A stretch of DNA of 33,525 nt from assembly GCF_024449025.1 (NCBI RefSeq), contig NZ_JAHLKM010000028.1, positions 1-33,525 on the forward strand. Direction: 5' to 3'. This document shows, in pieces, positions 21,675-30,198 of this stretch. The stretch comes from Natronomonas aquatica (GTDB taxonomy: Archaea; Halobacteriota; Halobacteria; Halobacteriales; Haloarculaceae). The notes beneath the pieces were generated by a model. That model searched no databases. It saw only the letters and a list, made by a program, of their open reading frames with translations, and was not told the DNA's origin. Numbering within the stretch: position 1 is the first letter of the stretch; each line of letters opens with the position of its first letter. The position numbers and the translations under genes were made by a program.

Positions 21675-23591
21675 ATGTCCGAGGACAAAGGCGGCTTCGA
21701 GGACGTCCGCGAGAGCCTCGATGGGCATCCGATCCGGAGCCTGCTCGCCTACGCCCGGCCCTACTGGATCCGGCTGACCGCCGGCGTCTTCACCTCCTTC
21801 TGTACGCGGTTCGCCAGACTCGTTCCGCCTATCGTCGTCGCGACGGCGATCGACCGCGTGGTGTTACAGTCGGGCGAGCCCGGCCTCCTCTCCGAGGTCG
21901 GAGTCGCCCCCGGCGGCGAGATCACCGGCGAGGCCGCCCGTATCGCGCTCTTAGAACAGCTCGTCGTCATCGCGGTGCTGGCGTATCTCGTCCGGTCGGC
22001 GACCCGGTTCGCCTCCCGCTACCTGCTCCAGTCGACCGCCCAGAAAGTCCAGCGGGACCTCCGGAACGACACCTACGACCACCTCCAGCACCTCTCGATG
22101 GACTTTTTCGTCTCACATCAGACCGGCGGCATGATGTCGATCCTCAACAGCGACATCAACCGCCTGGAGCAGTTCCTCAACACCGAGTTCCGCCAGCTGA
22201 TCCGCGTCGTCGCGACGGTCGGCGGGATCTCGATCGTGCTGTGGACGTACTCGCCGAAACTCGCGCTCGTTGCCCTCGCGCCCGTCCCGGTCATCGGCCT
22301 CGCGAGCGGGCTCTTTCTCGACTGGATCGAACCGCGGTACAAATCCATCCGGGAGACGGTCGCCCGGCTGAACACGCGACTCGAGAACAACCTCGGCGGA
22401 ACGGCGGTCATCAAGACTTTCAACCGCCACGCCTTCGAGCGCGGCCGGGTCGCCGCCCAGAGCCGGACCTACCACGACGAGAAGGTGGCCGCGCTGCGCA
22501 TCCGCCGGGCGTTCTTCGCCTCGCTCCGGCTGACGACCGGCGTCGTCTTCGTCCTCGTCCTCTATATCGGCGGGTCGGACATCATCGCCGGCGATCCCGG
22601 CGCGCTGTCGGCGGGTGCCTTCGCGCTTTTCTTCCTGTATCTCCGGCGGCTGTACTCGCCGATGCGCCGGGTCGGGAAGTCGGCCAACAGGTACCAGCTC
22701 GCGAAATCGAGCGCCGAACGGGTGTTCGGCCTGCTCGGCAAGGAGCCGACCGTGACCGAACCGCCGGACTCCCACGAGCCCGAATCCGTGACCGGCGACG
22801 TCGCCTTCGAGGACGTGACGTTCGGGTACGGCGGCCGCGATCCCGTGATCCGGAACGTCTCCCTCGAGGTCCCGGCGGGAACGACGATCGGACTCGCGGG
22901 CCCGACCGGCGCGGGGAAATCGACGCTTCTGAAACTGCTGCCCCGGTTTCACGACGTCGATTCGGGGTCGGTCCGCGTCGACGGCGTCGACGTCCGCGAG
23001 TACGGCCTCCGGGCGCTCCGTGAGGAGATCGCGATCGTCGAACAGAACCCCTACCTGTTTTCGGGCACGGTCGCCGAAAACATCGCCTACGGCGACCGGG
23101 CGGTGCTGGACGCCGAGTGGGACGAGGGGACCAACGTGACCGAAACAGAAGGTCGCGATCGGATCGTCGAGGCCGCGAAGGCCGCCGAGGCCCACGAATT
23201 CATCCGGGAACTCCCGGAGGAATACGACACGACCGTCGGCGAACGGGGTGTCAAGCTCTCGGGCGGGCAACGACAGCGGCTCGCTATTGCGCGGGCGCTG
23301 CTCAACGACCCGTCCATCATCGTCTTCGACGAGGCGACCTCCGACGTGGACACCGAGACGGAGGAACTCATCCAGGAGAGCCTCGATCGACTCATCGAGG
23401 ACCGGACCGCCTTCGTCATCGCCCACCGGCTCTCGACGATCCAAGAGGCCGACCGCATCGTCGTCATGGAGGACGGTGAGATCACAGAATCGGGGACCCA
23501 CGAGGACCTGCTCGATCTCGGCGGCGTATACGCCACGCTCTGGCGGTCACAGGCCGATTCGGACCCCCAGGTCCGCGTCCTCGAGGACTGA
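21675..23591 (+). CDS. ABC exporter, fused membrane and ATPase domains
   Basis: A 638-residue half-transporter of the MsbA/multidrug type. Transmembrane domain about 25-350, six helices including ARLVPPIVVATAIDRVVL, VVIAVLAYLVRSATRF and GLASGLFLDWIEPRY. The ATPase domain is about 385-625: Walker A GPTGAGKST (about 412), Q loop IVEQNPYLFSG, signature LSGGQRQRLAIARAL (about 530), Walker B IIVFDEATSD and the switch His in VIAHRLSTI. It would act as a homodimer. Between the Q loop and the signature lies an unusual polar stretch (DAEWDEGTNVTETEGRD). Substrate unknown; lipid or drug export is typical. The MFS gene follows 76 bases on with its own promoter. Confidence 0.95.
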   Translation: MSEDKGGFEDVRESLDGHPIRSLLAYARPYWIRLTAGVFTSFCTRFARLVPPIVVATAIDRVVLQSGEPGLLSEVGVAPGGEITGEAARIALLEQLVVIAVLAYLVRSATRFASRYLLQSTAQKVQRDLRNDTYDHLQHLSMDFFVSHQTGGMMSILNSDINRLEQFLNTEFRQLIRVVATVGGISIVLWTYSPKLALVALAPVPVIGLASGLFLDWIEPRYKSIRETVARLNTRLENNLGGTAVIKTFNRHAFERGRVAAQSRTYHDEKVAALRIRRAFFASLRLTTGVVFVLVLYIGGSDIIAGDPGALSAGAFALFFLYLRRLYSPMRRVGKSANRYQLAKSSAERVFGLLGKEPTVTEPPDSHEPESVTGDVAFEDVTFGYGGRDPVIRNVSLEVPAGTTIGLAGPTGAGKSTLLKLLPRFHDVDSGSVRVDGVDVREYGLRALREEIAIVEQNPYLFSGTVAENIAYGDRAVLDAEWDEGTNVTETEGRDRIVEAAKAAEAHEFIRELPEEYDTTVGERGVKLSGGQRQRLAIARALLNDPSIIVFDEATSDVDTETEELIQESLDRLIEDRTAFVIAHRLSTIQEADRIVVMEDGEITESGTHEDLLDLGGVYATLWRSQADSDPQVRVLED

Positions 23592-23667
23592 CGAGTGGAA
23601 TTCGATCCACGAGGCCGCCTCGTTGGACACCGCAACATTTACCGAAGGATCGGAAGAAGTGGCGACT

Positions 23668-24963
23668 GTGAGCTTGTTGCACGATCCGACCAAACGGCGC
23701 TGGCTCGGCTGGGGCGCGCTCGCGCTCGTGTTCCTGCTCGTCAATATCCACCGGCTCTCGACGGCGGTCCTCTCCGAGCAGCTGACGACCGACTTCACGA
23801 TCTCGGCCACCCAGCTCGGGACGCTGCACGCCTCGTTTTTCATCATCTACGCGTTCAGCCAGATCCCGGCCGGCGCGCTCGCGGATCGCTACGGCCCACG
23901 GTACGTCGGCTCGCTCGGCGCGACGGTACTCAGCCTCGGCGCGATCGGGTTCACCGTAAGCAGCGGCTATCCGGCCGCCCTCGCCTCGCGGGCGCTCGTC
24001 GGGCTCGGTAGCAGCGTGATCTTCGTGACGATCCTGCGGTTCTGTGCGAACTGGTTCCGGGTCGACGAGTTCGCGACGATGACCGGGCTGACTGCCGGGG
24101 GGGCGGCCGGTACCGGGGCGATCCTCGCGACGACGCCGCTTGCCGTCTCCGTCGAGTGGTTCGGCTGGCGTTCGACCGTGTCCGGTCTCGGCGTCGTGGG
24201 CTTTCTCGCCGCGGCCGCCGTCTTCGTTCTCGCACGACAGTCGCCGATGGCGGCCGGACTCGATCCGATCGAGGACGTCCCCGAACAGGACTCGGTCACG
24301 CTCGCCGAGACGGCCGGGTATCTCAAACAACTCGCGACCGATCCCGACCAGTGGTTGCTCTCGACCGTGTTCTTCTCGGGGATGGGGACGATCCTGACGG
24401 TGATCGGCCTGTGGGGCGTCCCGTATCTCGTCGCGGTGTACGACCTCGACGTCACGACGGCGTCGTATTTCACCTTACTCGGCTCGGTCGGAATCTTGGT
24501 CGGGGGGCCGGGCGTCGGCTGGCTCTCCGATCGGATCGGTCAGCGCTTCCTCCCGATGATCGCCGGCTTCGCCCTCTTCGTGGTCGTCCTCTCCGTGATC
24601 CCGATCCTCGGCTCGCCGCCGCTTTTCGTCGTCGCGCTCCTGTATCTCCTCATCGGCTGCTGTCTCGGCGTGACGATGCTCGCGTTGCCGATCATCAAAG
24701 AGCGGTACCCGACTGAGGCAAGCGGCGTCGCGACCGCGGTCGTCAACGGGGCCGGCTTCTTCGGCGCGACCGTCCTGCCGACGCTGATGGGTTTCGCGGT
24801 CGACAGATACCGGACCGGCGACGTCGTCGACGGCACGGCCGTCTACACCGAGTTCGGCTACCGGGTCGCCTTCGCGATCACCGCCGCCTTCGTCGGGGTC
24901 GCCCTCTGTAGTACGGTGGTGCTGTACGTCCGCCAGCGGCGTCGCGAGGCGTCCCCCCTGTAG
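23668..24963 (+). CDS. MFS transporter
   Basis: A 431-residue major facilitator with about 12 membrane helices and the loop 2-3 signature GALADRYGPRYVGSLG (residues about 69-84) and its repeat GWLSDRIGQRFLP in the second half. The start is GTG; 23659 and 23668 are both in frame, and a TATA-like ACATTTACC (23632-23641) puts transcription start close to both, so neither is excluded. 23668 (MSLLHDPTKRRWLGW) is preferred. Architecture is like the nitrate/nitrite or oxalate/formate antiporter branch, judged only by length and loop. Substrate unknown. Confidence 0.9.
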   Translation: MSLLHDPTKRRWLGWGALALVFLLVNIHRLSTAVLSEQLTTDFTISATQLGTLHASFFIIYAFSQIPAGALADRYGPRYVGSLGATVLSLGAIGFTVSSGYPAALASRALVGLGSSVIFVTILRFCANWFRVDEFATMTGLTAGGAAGTGAILATTPLAVSVEWFGWRSTVSGLGVVGFLAAAAVFVLARQSPMAAGLDPIEDVPEQDSVTLAETAGYLKQLATDPDQWLLSTVFFSGMGTILTVIGLWGVPYLVAVYDLDVTTASYFTLLGSVGILVGGPGVGWLSDRIGQRFLPMIAGFALFVVVLSVIPILGSPPLFVVALLYLLIGCCLGVTMLALPIIKERYPTEASGVATAVVNGAGFFGATVLPTLMGFAVDRYRTGDVVDGTAVYTEFGYRVAFAITAAFVGVALCSTVVLYVRQRRREASPL

Positions 24964-24975
24964 TACGCCGTCTCG

Positions 24976-26010
24976 TCACTTGATCGTCACGTGGCCGCTG
25001 TCCTCGTCGAGCGCGAGGTTCGTCGCGATCTCGGCGTTCCGAACCGCGTACTGGGCGGTCTGGCCCAGGCTGACGAGCACTTCCCGCACCCGGAGGAGGT
25101 CCTCGTTCGGCATCTCCTCTAGGTCCTCGAGGATCTCGATCTCGCGGTTGCGGATCTCGGCGAAGGCCTCCCGGGTCTCGATGGCCATGTCGTAATCGCG
25201 GTTGACCGCGGCCTGGACGCCGAGTTCGGTGAGGTCGTTCACCTGGTCGGTGAACTCCCTGATCCGGCGCATCGTCGCGCTGTCGACGTTGAGCGTGTGG
25301 CCCTCGGTCTCAAGGACGATCTCGGCGATGTCCTCGGCGTTGTCGGCGGTGAGTTCGAGGTTCTTCGCGATCGAGCGGTAGCCGATAAGCGGAAAACCCG
25401 AATCCAGCCCAACAGTGCGGGCGAGGTTCGGGTTCTGGTAGGCGGTGAAGATCAGCCGCAACAGCAACACGAAGATCTTGTTGGCCTGGCGTTCGCGGTT
25501 CAGCGCCCGCTGGGCCAGATCGGGGTTGCCGTGGGCAAGCGCCTTGATACCCTCGTTTCGCATCGTCGACCCCGTCGATTCGAGTCGCTCGAGGAGGTTA
25601 TCCAGCGTGAAGTCCTCGGGGTCGACCGAACAGCGGATCGCGATCCGCTCGGGCGTCTCCTCGATGACGCCCAGCCCCATCAACTGTGTCTCGGCGTTGT
25701 AGACGGCGTTGATCTGGGCGGAATCGAGCGTTCCCCCCTCCTCGACCTCGACGTGGATGATCCGCCGGCCGAGGACGTACTGGGCGACGATCGCCCGCTC
25801 GACGGAATCCGCATCGAGATTCTGTGCGTGGATGACCGCCTCGCTTTCCTCCTTCTGGACGGACTCGGGCATGACGGTGAGCGTCCCCTTGCTCCCCTCC
25901 CGGAGCGACACCTCGTCGCCCTTCTCGACGTCCTGGTCGCTCGCCCACTCGGCCGGCAGCGTCATCGCCAGCGTCGATGGGCCGAGCCGTTGTACCTTGC
26001 GTGTCTCCAT
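24976..26010 (-). CDS. AbrB-PhoU fusion, phosphate-uptake regulator-like
   Basis: A 344-residue protein. The N-terminal swapped-hairpin AbrB/SpoVT DNA-binding domain is METRKVQRLGPSTLAMTLPA, EWASDQDVEKGDEVSLREGS (1-50), followed by a linker and a PhoU-like helical domain (about 120-335) with two repeats (LLERLESTGSTMRNEGIKAL and LELTADNAEDIAEIVLETEG). Archaeal fusions of this kind are thought to sense phosphate status and control pst genes directly. No phosphate transporter genes lie nearby. The frame is open 26 codons upstream but a TATA element (26034-26044) selects the ATG at 26010 as leaderless. Converges on the MFS gene. Confidence 0.9.
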   Translation of the reverse strand: METRKVQRLGPSTLAMTLPAEWASDQDVEKGDEVSLREGSKGTLTVMPESVQKEESEAVIHAQNLDADSVERAIVAQYVLGRRIIHVEVEEGGTLDSAQINAVYNAETQLMGLGVIEETPERIAIRCSVDPEDFTLDNLLERLESTGSTMRNEGIKALAHGNPDLAQRALNRERQANKIFVLLLRLIFTAYQNPNLARTVGLDSGFPLIGYRSIAKNLELTADNAEDIAEIVLETEGHTLNVDSATMRRIREFTDQVNDLTELGVQAAVNRDYDMAIETREAFAEIRNREIEILEDLEEMPNEDLLRVREVLVSLGQTAQYAVRNAEIATNLALDEDSGHVTIK

Positions 26011-26033
26011 ATTACCATTATTGTTCTCTGCTA

Positions 26034-26044
26034 CCTTAATATTC
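26034..26044 (-). promoter_or_regulatory. TATA box of the AbrB-PhoU gene
   Basis: GAATATTAAGG on this strand is centred 27-29 bases before the ATG at 26010. It excludes the upstream in-frame ATG at 26088. Confidence 0.6.
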
Positions 26045-26173
26045 ACTATATGCGTGATTATTGTAGGACGAACAGTAATACTGTACAATGTCGGGGGCGA
26101 TCGACCGCCCGGAGTACTGGCTGGCGGTTACTGTGACGCAGCGCGGATACGGGAAACGAGAACGGAGCGCCGT

Positions 26174-27220
26174 TCAGTCGTCGTCCGCCGCCGCCGCCGC
26201 CGGTTCGCTTCGGGCGCCGCCGGCGTGGCCCTCGTGGGTGACGGCGTGGCGCAGCAGTTCCTCGGAGACCGCCGGCACGTCGGCGTCCGTGACCGGGCCT
26301 CGCTCCTCGATCTCCTCGACCGTCCGGGGGAACGCCCGCAGATCGTAGTGGTTGCCGATCCCACAGCGGGCGCCCTCGCCCATCGCCGTCGGGATCTGGT
26401 TGTGGCCGGGCGTGACGTCGCCGACGGCGTAGATCCCGTCGACGTTCGTACGGCCGTGGTCGTCGACTGCGATCGTCCCGTCGTCGTTGAGCTCGACGCC
26501 GAGCGATTCCGCGAGATCGGTGTTGTAATCCGAGCCGTACATCGGAAAGCCCCCGCGGTACTCCTCGATCGTCCCATCCTCGAAGACGAAGGCAGAGAGC
26601 CAGCCGTCGTCGTCTTTCTCCATACCGGCGATCTCCGCCTCGACGACGTCGATCGGGTGGTTCTCGAGCATCGTTTCGGTCTCGTCGGACCACTCCGGTT
26701 CCTCCCCCCGGGTGAGGATATCGACGTCCGACGTGAAGTTCAGCATGATCATCGCCACGTAGGCGGCGGAGTCGTCGGTTCCCATCACGTAGACCGGCTC
26801 GTCGACGAACATGTACGCATCACAGTGCAAACAGTAATGCAGCCCCATCCCCGTCCGGGGCAACGGCGGGTCGGGGCGCTCGTCGGAAAAGCCCGTCGCC
26901 AACACGACGTGTTCGCTCGTTATCTCGGTATCGCCGGCCGTCAGGCGGTACCCTTCCTCGATCGGTTCGATACCGGTCACGGTCCCCCGTCGGTAGTCGG
27001 CGCCGTAGGATTCGACCTGTTCTATCGCCGTCTCCAGGAACTCCTTCCCGGAGACGTCCTCGGTGACGCCGATGACGTTGTGGGTATCGAGCATCATCGC
27101 CGCCCGACCCCCACCTCGGTTGATCACCGCGGTCTCGTGTCCGAGCCGGGCCCCATACAGCGCCGTCGTTAGCCCGGCTGGGCCCCCGCCGACGACCGTC
27201 ACCTGGTAGTGCTCCGTCAT
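26174..27220 (-). CDS. Thioredoxin-reductase-like FAD oxidoreductase with degenerate NADPH site
   Basis: A 348-residue flavoprotein. FAD-binding VVGGGPAGLTTALYGARLG (8-26), redox centre CLHC (about 131-134, the CxxC of thioredoxin reductases) and the FAD end motif AVGDVTPGHNQIPTAMGEGA (about 282). At the second Rossmann motif, where classical TrxR has GGGDSA and HRRxxxR, this reads VMGTDDSAAYVAM and LTRGEEPEWSDE, so the NADPH site looks lost. Members with this change in archaea use other donors (reduced deazaflavin or ferredoxin). The tail is Ala/Asp-rich and probably disordered. Two starts (27223 and 27220) are adjacent; a TTAAGCC element near 27247-27253 (this strand) supports either. Function: dithiol reduction, partner not in the window. 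Confidence 0.85.
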   Translation of the reverse strand: MTEHYQVTVVGGGPAGLTTALYGARLGHETAVINRGGGRAAMMLDTHNVIGVTEDVSGKEFLETAIEQVESYGADYRRGTVTGIEPIEEGYRLTAGDTEITSEHVVLATGFSDERPDPPLPRTGMGLHYCLHCDAYMFVDEPVYVMGTDDSAAYVAMIMLNFTSDVDILTRGEEPEWSDETETMLENHPIDVVEAEIAGMEKDDDGWLSAFVFEDGTIEEYRGGFPMYGSDYNTDLAESLGVELNDDGTIAVDDHGRTNVDGIYAVGDVTPGHNQIPTAMGEGARCGIGNHYDLRAFPRTVEEIEERGPVTDADVPAVSEELLRHAVTHEGHAGGARSEPAAAAADDD

Positions 27221-27364
27221 CACCTAGTTGTATCGCTCCCAGCGGCTTAACTCCCCGGTCGGTCGTGTCCCGGCGGCGAAAAACCGATGCCGACCACGGT
27301 CGCAGCCACCGCCGTCCGGACGACGCGGGGCGAACAGGTCCGCCGGACTGCGAGGGTGTGACAC

Positions 27365-27373
27365 GATTTAACA
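27365..27373 (+). promoter_or_regulatory. TATA box that decides the start of the 27399 gene
   Basis: GATTTAACA is centred about 30 bases before the ATG at 27399. No A/T-rich stretch lies at the right place before the alternative ATG at 27468. Confidence 0.5.
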
Positions 27374-27398
27374 TGCTGAAGGGCAGGTGATATAAGTG

Positions 27399-28103
27399 AT
27401 GAGCGCGTATATCGAGGCGAACCACTCGCTTCAGGGGGACTGCCCCCGCTGTGGGACAGGGTACACTATGACCAGTCGCGTATACAGACTTCATTCGACA
27501 CTGGAACTGCAGCTCGAGGACGTCCACGAATTCTTCGACGAGTACGAGTTGCCCGTCGAGATCGAGGACGTCGAAGTAACGAGGCGAAACAACACTCTCA
27601 TCGTCAGCGCCGTTGCCGCCGAGAACAACATCTCGAAGTACACGCCGACCGCACAACTGAAGGCGAGTATCACGGAAAACCGGCTGTACGAGACCGAGGA
27701 CGGATGGCAGGAGACACCGCCCGAAAACCAGGAGGGCGGGGCGTCCGTCGGCGACGACGACGGTCCCCAGTGGGGGAACTTCGGCGACGGCGGCCAGATG
27801 CAAGAACAGGAACTGGAAGTGAACTCGAAGCTCGTCGAGTACGCCTGTTTCAAGGGCGACCGCGAGACGGTCTTACAGAACACGGCGCTTCAGTACCCCA
27901 TGTTCGAGGTGCTGTGTGGGCTCGCAAAATACGCTGATAAGGGGGCACTCACCGCGATCGCGGCTGTCGACGACGAACTCGAAGCCGTCCGGATCGTCGA
28001 CGGCGAAGAGCGGGCCGCAAGCGTCGAGGTCATCGACGACCCCCGGGAGCGCGAGTCCGAGAACACGGTCAACTGGCGCGACAACAAGTTCATTAGCGAG
28101 TAG
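27399..28103 (+). CDS. Haloarchaeal conserved protein of unknown function (DUF7110-like)
   Basis: A 234-residue acidic protein. Residues 1-24 include a possible metal knuckle CPRCGTGY, then the recognisable haloarchaeal core begins at MTSRVYRLHSTLELQLEDVH and continues with VEIEDVEVTRRNNTLIVSAV, KYTPTAQLKASITENRLYE, an acidic Gln-rich linker, and ELEVNSKLVEYACFKGDRET, VLQNTALQYPMFEVLCGLAK. Database members I remember start at MTSRVYRLH (27468), which would omit the knuckle. The TATA box position favours 27399. I have a memory of the DUF7110 name for this family but cannot check it. No function is known. Confidence 0.65.
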   Translation: MSAYIEANHSLQGDCPRCGTGYTMTSRVYRLHSTLELQLEDVHEFFDEYELPVEIEDVEVTRRNNTLIVSAVAAENNISKYTPTAQLKASITENRLYETEDGWQETPPENQEGGASVGDDDGPQWGNFGDGGQMQEQELEVNSKLVEYACFKGDRETVLQNTALQYPMFEVLCGLAKYADKGALTAIAAVDDELEAVRIVDGEERAASVEVIDDPRERESENTVNWRDNKFISE

Positions 28104-28471
28104 CCGACCCCACCTTGCTTTGCTCACCCTGATGAGTCGCTCGTGGAGGGTAGGGTTTTGCCGTCAGTTGTCACGGGGGAGGAAGGTCGTTTCTCGCCCA
28201 CGTCGGGCAGCGCAGGCGCACCAGTAGATGTGCGTGTAAATGGTGGGACGCTGGACGGCGACGGCTATCGGCCCCTCGCCGAAAGCTGATCGCAGGGAGT
28301 ACGGACCAAAGCTACTGAAAGGCAAAGCCGTTGACGAGCGTGGCTCTGCCAGTGGCCCCACCCCAACGAGCGAACCGCCTACTTCGCGACACAACGGGCT
28401 CGGCGACTCGGCGTACTCGGGGACTACTGAATGTGACGTAGTGTGCGGCGCTTTGGATGTCGGTCGTGACC
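28104..28471. other. 368-bp unassigned stretch with RNA-like secondary structure
   Basis: No convincing ORF on either strand; the open frames present look like GC-rich chance frames. The sequence carries inverted repeats: CGCAC/GTGCG (about 28208-28225), CGGCGA/TCGCCG (about 28256-28281), and GGC-AAA-GCC near 28320. It could be the remains of a degraded gene or mobile element, or a structured non-coding RNA. It does not show the conserved 3' sequences of archaeal RNase P RNA or the Alu/S domain landmarks of SRP RNA. Confidence 0.3.
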
Positions 28472-29041
28472 TCAGCTGTGACCGTCGTCGAGTATTTCGA
28501 GCAGTTCGGTTGCGGCTTCGTTGACCCCGCCGCTGTTCTCGACGAACTCGATCGGCGCGTTTTGATCGCGGGCGTACTCGAGCGCTGCCGACCGGTTGAG
28601 ATGCTGTTCGAACTCGATCGTTCGAGGGGAAGCAGGCTCTATATCCCGGTCACTCCGGTCGCGTCGATCGACGATCAGCGCCGGCTCGGCTTCGACAACG
28701 ACGAATAGATCCGGAGAAATTTCACTGAGGACGTCGTCAGGGAGGCCGTCGATAAACCCCTTGTCAGTGTCGACGGCCAAATGTGTCGCCAACAGGATGT
28801 GATCCCCCTCGGCGCGATCGGCAACAAACTCACCAGCTCGCCGCTGGAGGCGACGGATTTTCCGATGCGACACCGACGACAGCTCGTCACGATTTGTGGT
28901 AATATCGTGTGCAGCCGCTTGCTCGAGCATGCTGTCGCCGAAATTGATGAGCGTGTACTCCTCCGGGAGGTCTTTTCTGGCCGTCTGGCAGATACTCGAC
29001 ATTCCGACACCGGTAACGCCCGAAACAACCGTCACAGGCAT
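28472..29041 (-). CDS. Archaeal adenylate kinase-like NTPase
   Basis: A 189-residue P-loop protein laid out like archaeal adenylate kinase (AdkA). VTVVSGVTGVGMSSICQTAR forms the nucleotide loop (3-22), then NFGDSMLEQA (about 34), HILLATHLAVDTDKGFIDGL (about 82-101) as the Walker B/substrate strand, FVVVEAEPALIVDRR (about 113), and the LID-like RDRSDRDIEPASPRTIEFEQ. The loop reads GVTGVGMSS, so the P-loop Lys is absent; methanogen Adk also has a variant GVGSTT loop. ATG shares one base with the stop of the upstream DUF5789-like gene (TGATG), so translation is coupled. In an accessory neighbourhood this is likely a second copy, perhaps with a different nucleotide substrate. Confidence 0.75.
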   Translation of the reverse strand: MPVTVVSGVTGVGMSSICQTARKDLPEEYTLINFGDSMLEQAAAHDITTNRDELSSVSHRKIRRLQRRAGEFVADRAEGDHILLATHLAVDTDKGFIDGLPDDVLSEISPDLFVVVEAEPALIVDRRDRSDRDIEPASPRTIEFEQHLNRSAALEYARDQNAPIEFVENSGGVNEAATELLEILDDGHS

Positions 29042-29325
29042 CAGAAATGCACCTCCTCGTTTTCGTCTCCGACTGATGTCCCGCGGTCGTCGTAGAACTT
29101 CCGGCCAATGAACGCGTCGCTAACGAACGTTACGAGCGTATCGTAGAGTTCGTCGCTGGACCGGAAATTCTCCGTTTCAGTACGCTTGAGGACATCTGCG
29201 ATCGCTTCGGTTTGGCCGCTCGGCGCATCTAGGTCCGTATCGCCGACAGCGTTGACGACCGACTCTTTCGTTGCCGGAAAGTCTATTTCTCGGGCAAAGA
29301 GGTCTCGTGTCTCCGGGAGCCTCAT
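29041..29325 (-). CDS. DUF5789-like haloarchaeal protein
   Basis: A 94-residue protein starting MRLPETRDLFAREIDFPATK, with VVNAVGDTDLDAPSGQTEAI and SSDELYDTLVTFVSDAFIGR and then KFYDDRG. This fits a small helical haloarchaeal family I know as DUF5789 (recall, not checked). No catalytic motif. First gene of the pair with the adenylate kinase-like protein. A TATA element in the divergent promoter region (about 29345-29353) lies the right distance for a leaderless start. Confidence 0.7.
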   Translation of the reverse strand: MRLPETRDLFAREIDFPATKESVVNAVGDTDLDAPSGQTEAIADVLKRTETENFRSSDELYDTLVTFVSDAFIGRKFYDDRGTSVGDENEEVHF

Positions 29326-29344
29326 ATTCAGCTCTTACGCCGAG

Positions 29345-29357
29345 GTATATTATTATT
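29345..29357. promoter_or_regulatory. Promoter region of the DUF5789-adk operon
   Basis: TATATTATTATTA-type A/T block in a GC-rich background, centred about 25 bases upstream of the DUF5789-like ATG on the minus strand. A separate A/T-rich element at about 29467-29477 (AATTTAATAAA) precedes the divergent gene at 29506. The spacer 29326-29505 holds nothing else. Confidence 0.5.
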
Positions 29358-29505
29358 AATGATAAGAGAACTACTGGCGACGGCCGGGAGCCCTCCCGGC
29401 CACGAAATTACAGCAGTCGACTGCTCTATCTGTTCGAGGCGATCGTCGCCTATCGGATCCGGGCAGAATTTAATAAACTCCCGTAATAATCGTGATAACA
29501 GGTCT

Positions 29506-30060
29506 ATGGAAGAACTGGACCAAGTTCTGAAAAAGTACGCGACCAGTCAGGATCTCATGGACGAGATCCGATACGTCGCCGAATCATTAAGCATGGAGTT
29601 CGATAAGTGGGACGAACAGTATGTAAGTGGTCCAAGCCTGTATTTTCTGATCGTTGCCGAAACCGAGTTCGAAGAATACACCGACCCGCTCGGAGAAAAC
29701 ACCTGGCCGACCGATCGGTGTAAACTTGTTCACGACTCGTCTTCGGCTTTTCGGCGGGTTGCCGAAGACGTCGCATTCAGCCGGGATGGCGCTATCATCG
29801 TGACCGGTGATGGATCGGTTCAACGACAGATGGTTCGGGTTAGAAGCCCCAGTCATACCGAGGTGCCAGCTGTCGCGGAGCTTGAATACCCCGATTGGAT
29901 GGGAACCAAACACATGAGTGCCCTAGAAACATCGCTCCGGGAGAACGTGCTGTGGGCAATCACGCTCAGCGAAGAGGATGGTCGTGTCACCACGTATCTT
30001 GATGGCACATATCAGGACTACCCCCGGGATGAAATCGGTGGCCGGTGGCGGCCCGATTAA
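29506..30060 (+). CDS. Diadenylate-cyclase (DisA_N/DacZ)-like domain protein with altered RHR motif
   Basis: A 184-residue protein. Residues about 80-160 look like the DAC domain that makes c-di-AMP from two ATP: the DGA motif is in SRDGAIIVTGDGSVQRQMVR (about 91), and the second-motif segment is GTKHMSALETSLRENVLWAI (about 137), then TLSEEDGRVTTYLDG. In active enzymes the second motif is RHR (about GARHRAALG); here it is KHM, so catalysis may be lost or changed. The N-terminal region (EELDQVLKKYATSQDLMDEI) is helical. Essential DacZ of haloarchaea is longer (about 270 residues), so this is probably a paralogue. Divergent from the adenylate kinase-like gene. Confidence 0.65.
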   Translation: MEELDQVLKKYATSQDLMDEIRYVAESLSMEFDKWDEQYVSGPSLYFLIVAETEFEEYTDPLGENTWPTDRCKLVHDSSSAFRRVAEDVAFSRDGAIIVTGDGSVQRQMVRVRSPSHTEVPAVAELEYPDWMGTKHMSALETSLRENVLWAITLSEEDGRVTTYLDGTYQDYPRDEIGGRWRPD

Positions 30061-30198
30061 CTGCTCGTCTCCATCGGTTGAACGCAGCCCGGCAGTCAGT
30101 CTTCACAACAGCGTACCTCATCCGTGGCTATCAAGGGATATCCAACGTCGCTACCTGTGGCGTGTGAGATACACGCCCTATGTCTTGTACGCCAACCA

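Noticed and set aside
25990-26088. N-terminal extension of the AbrB-PhoU protein to 26088
   Set aside because: The TATA box falls inside this extension, and METRKVQRLG is the normal AbrB start.
28120-28160. Hammerhead ribozyme core or C/D box sRNA (CTGATGAG)
   Set aside because: No CGAAA after a closing stem and no correctly spaced D boxes; the octamer alone is not evidence.
28104-28471. Archaeal RNase P RNA
   Set aside because: A GGGGGAGGAAGG stretch and GGGACGCTGG..GGCGACGG looked suggestive, but the conserved ACAGAA..CCGGCTTA 3' part and the second P4 strand are not present.
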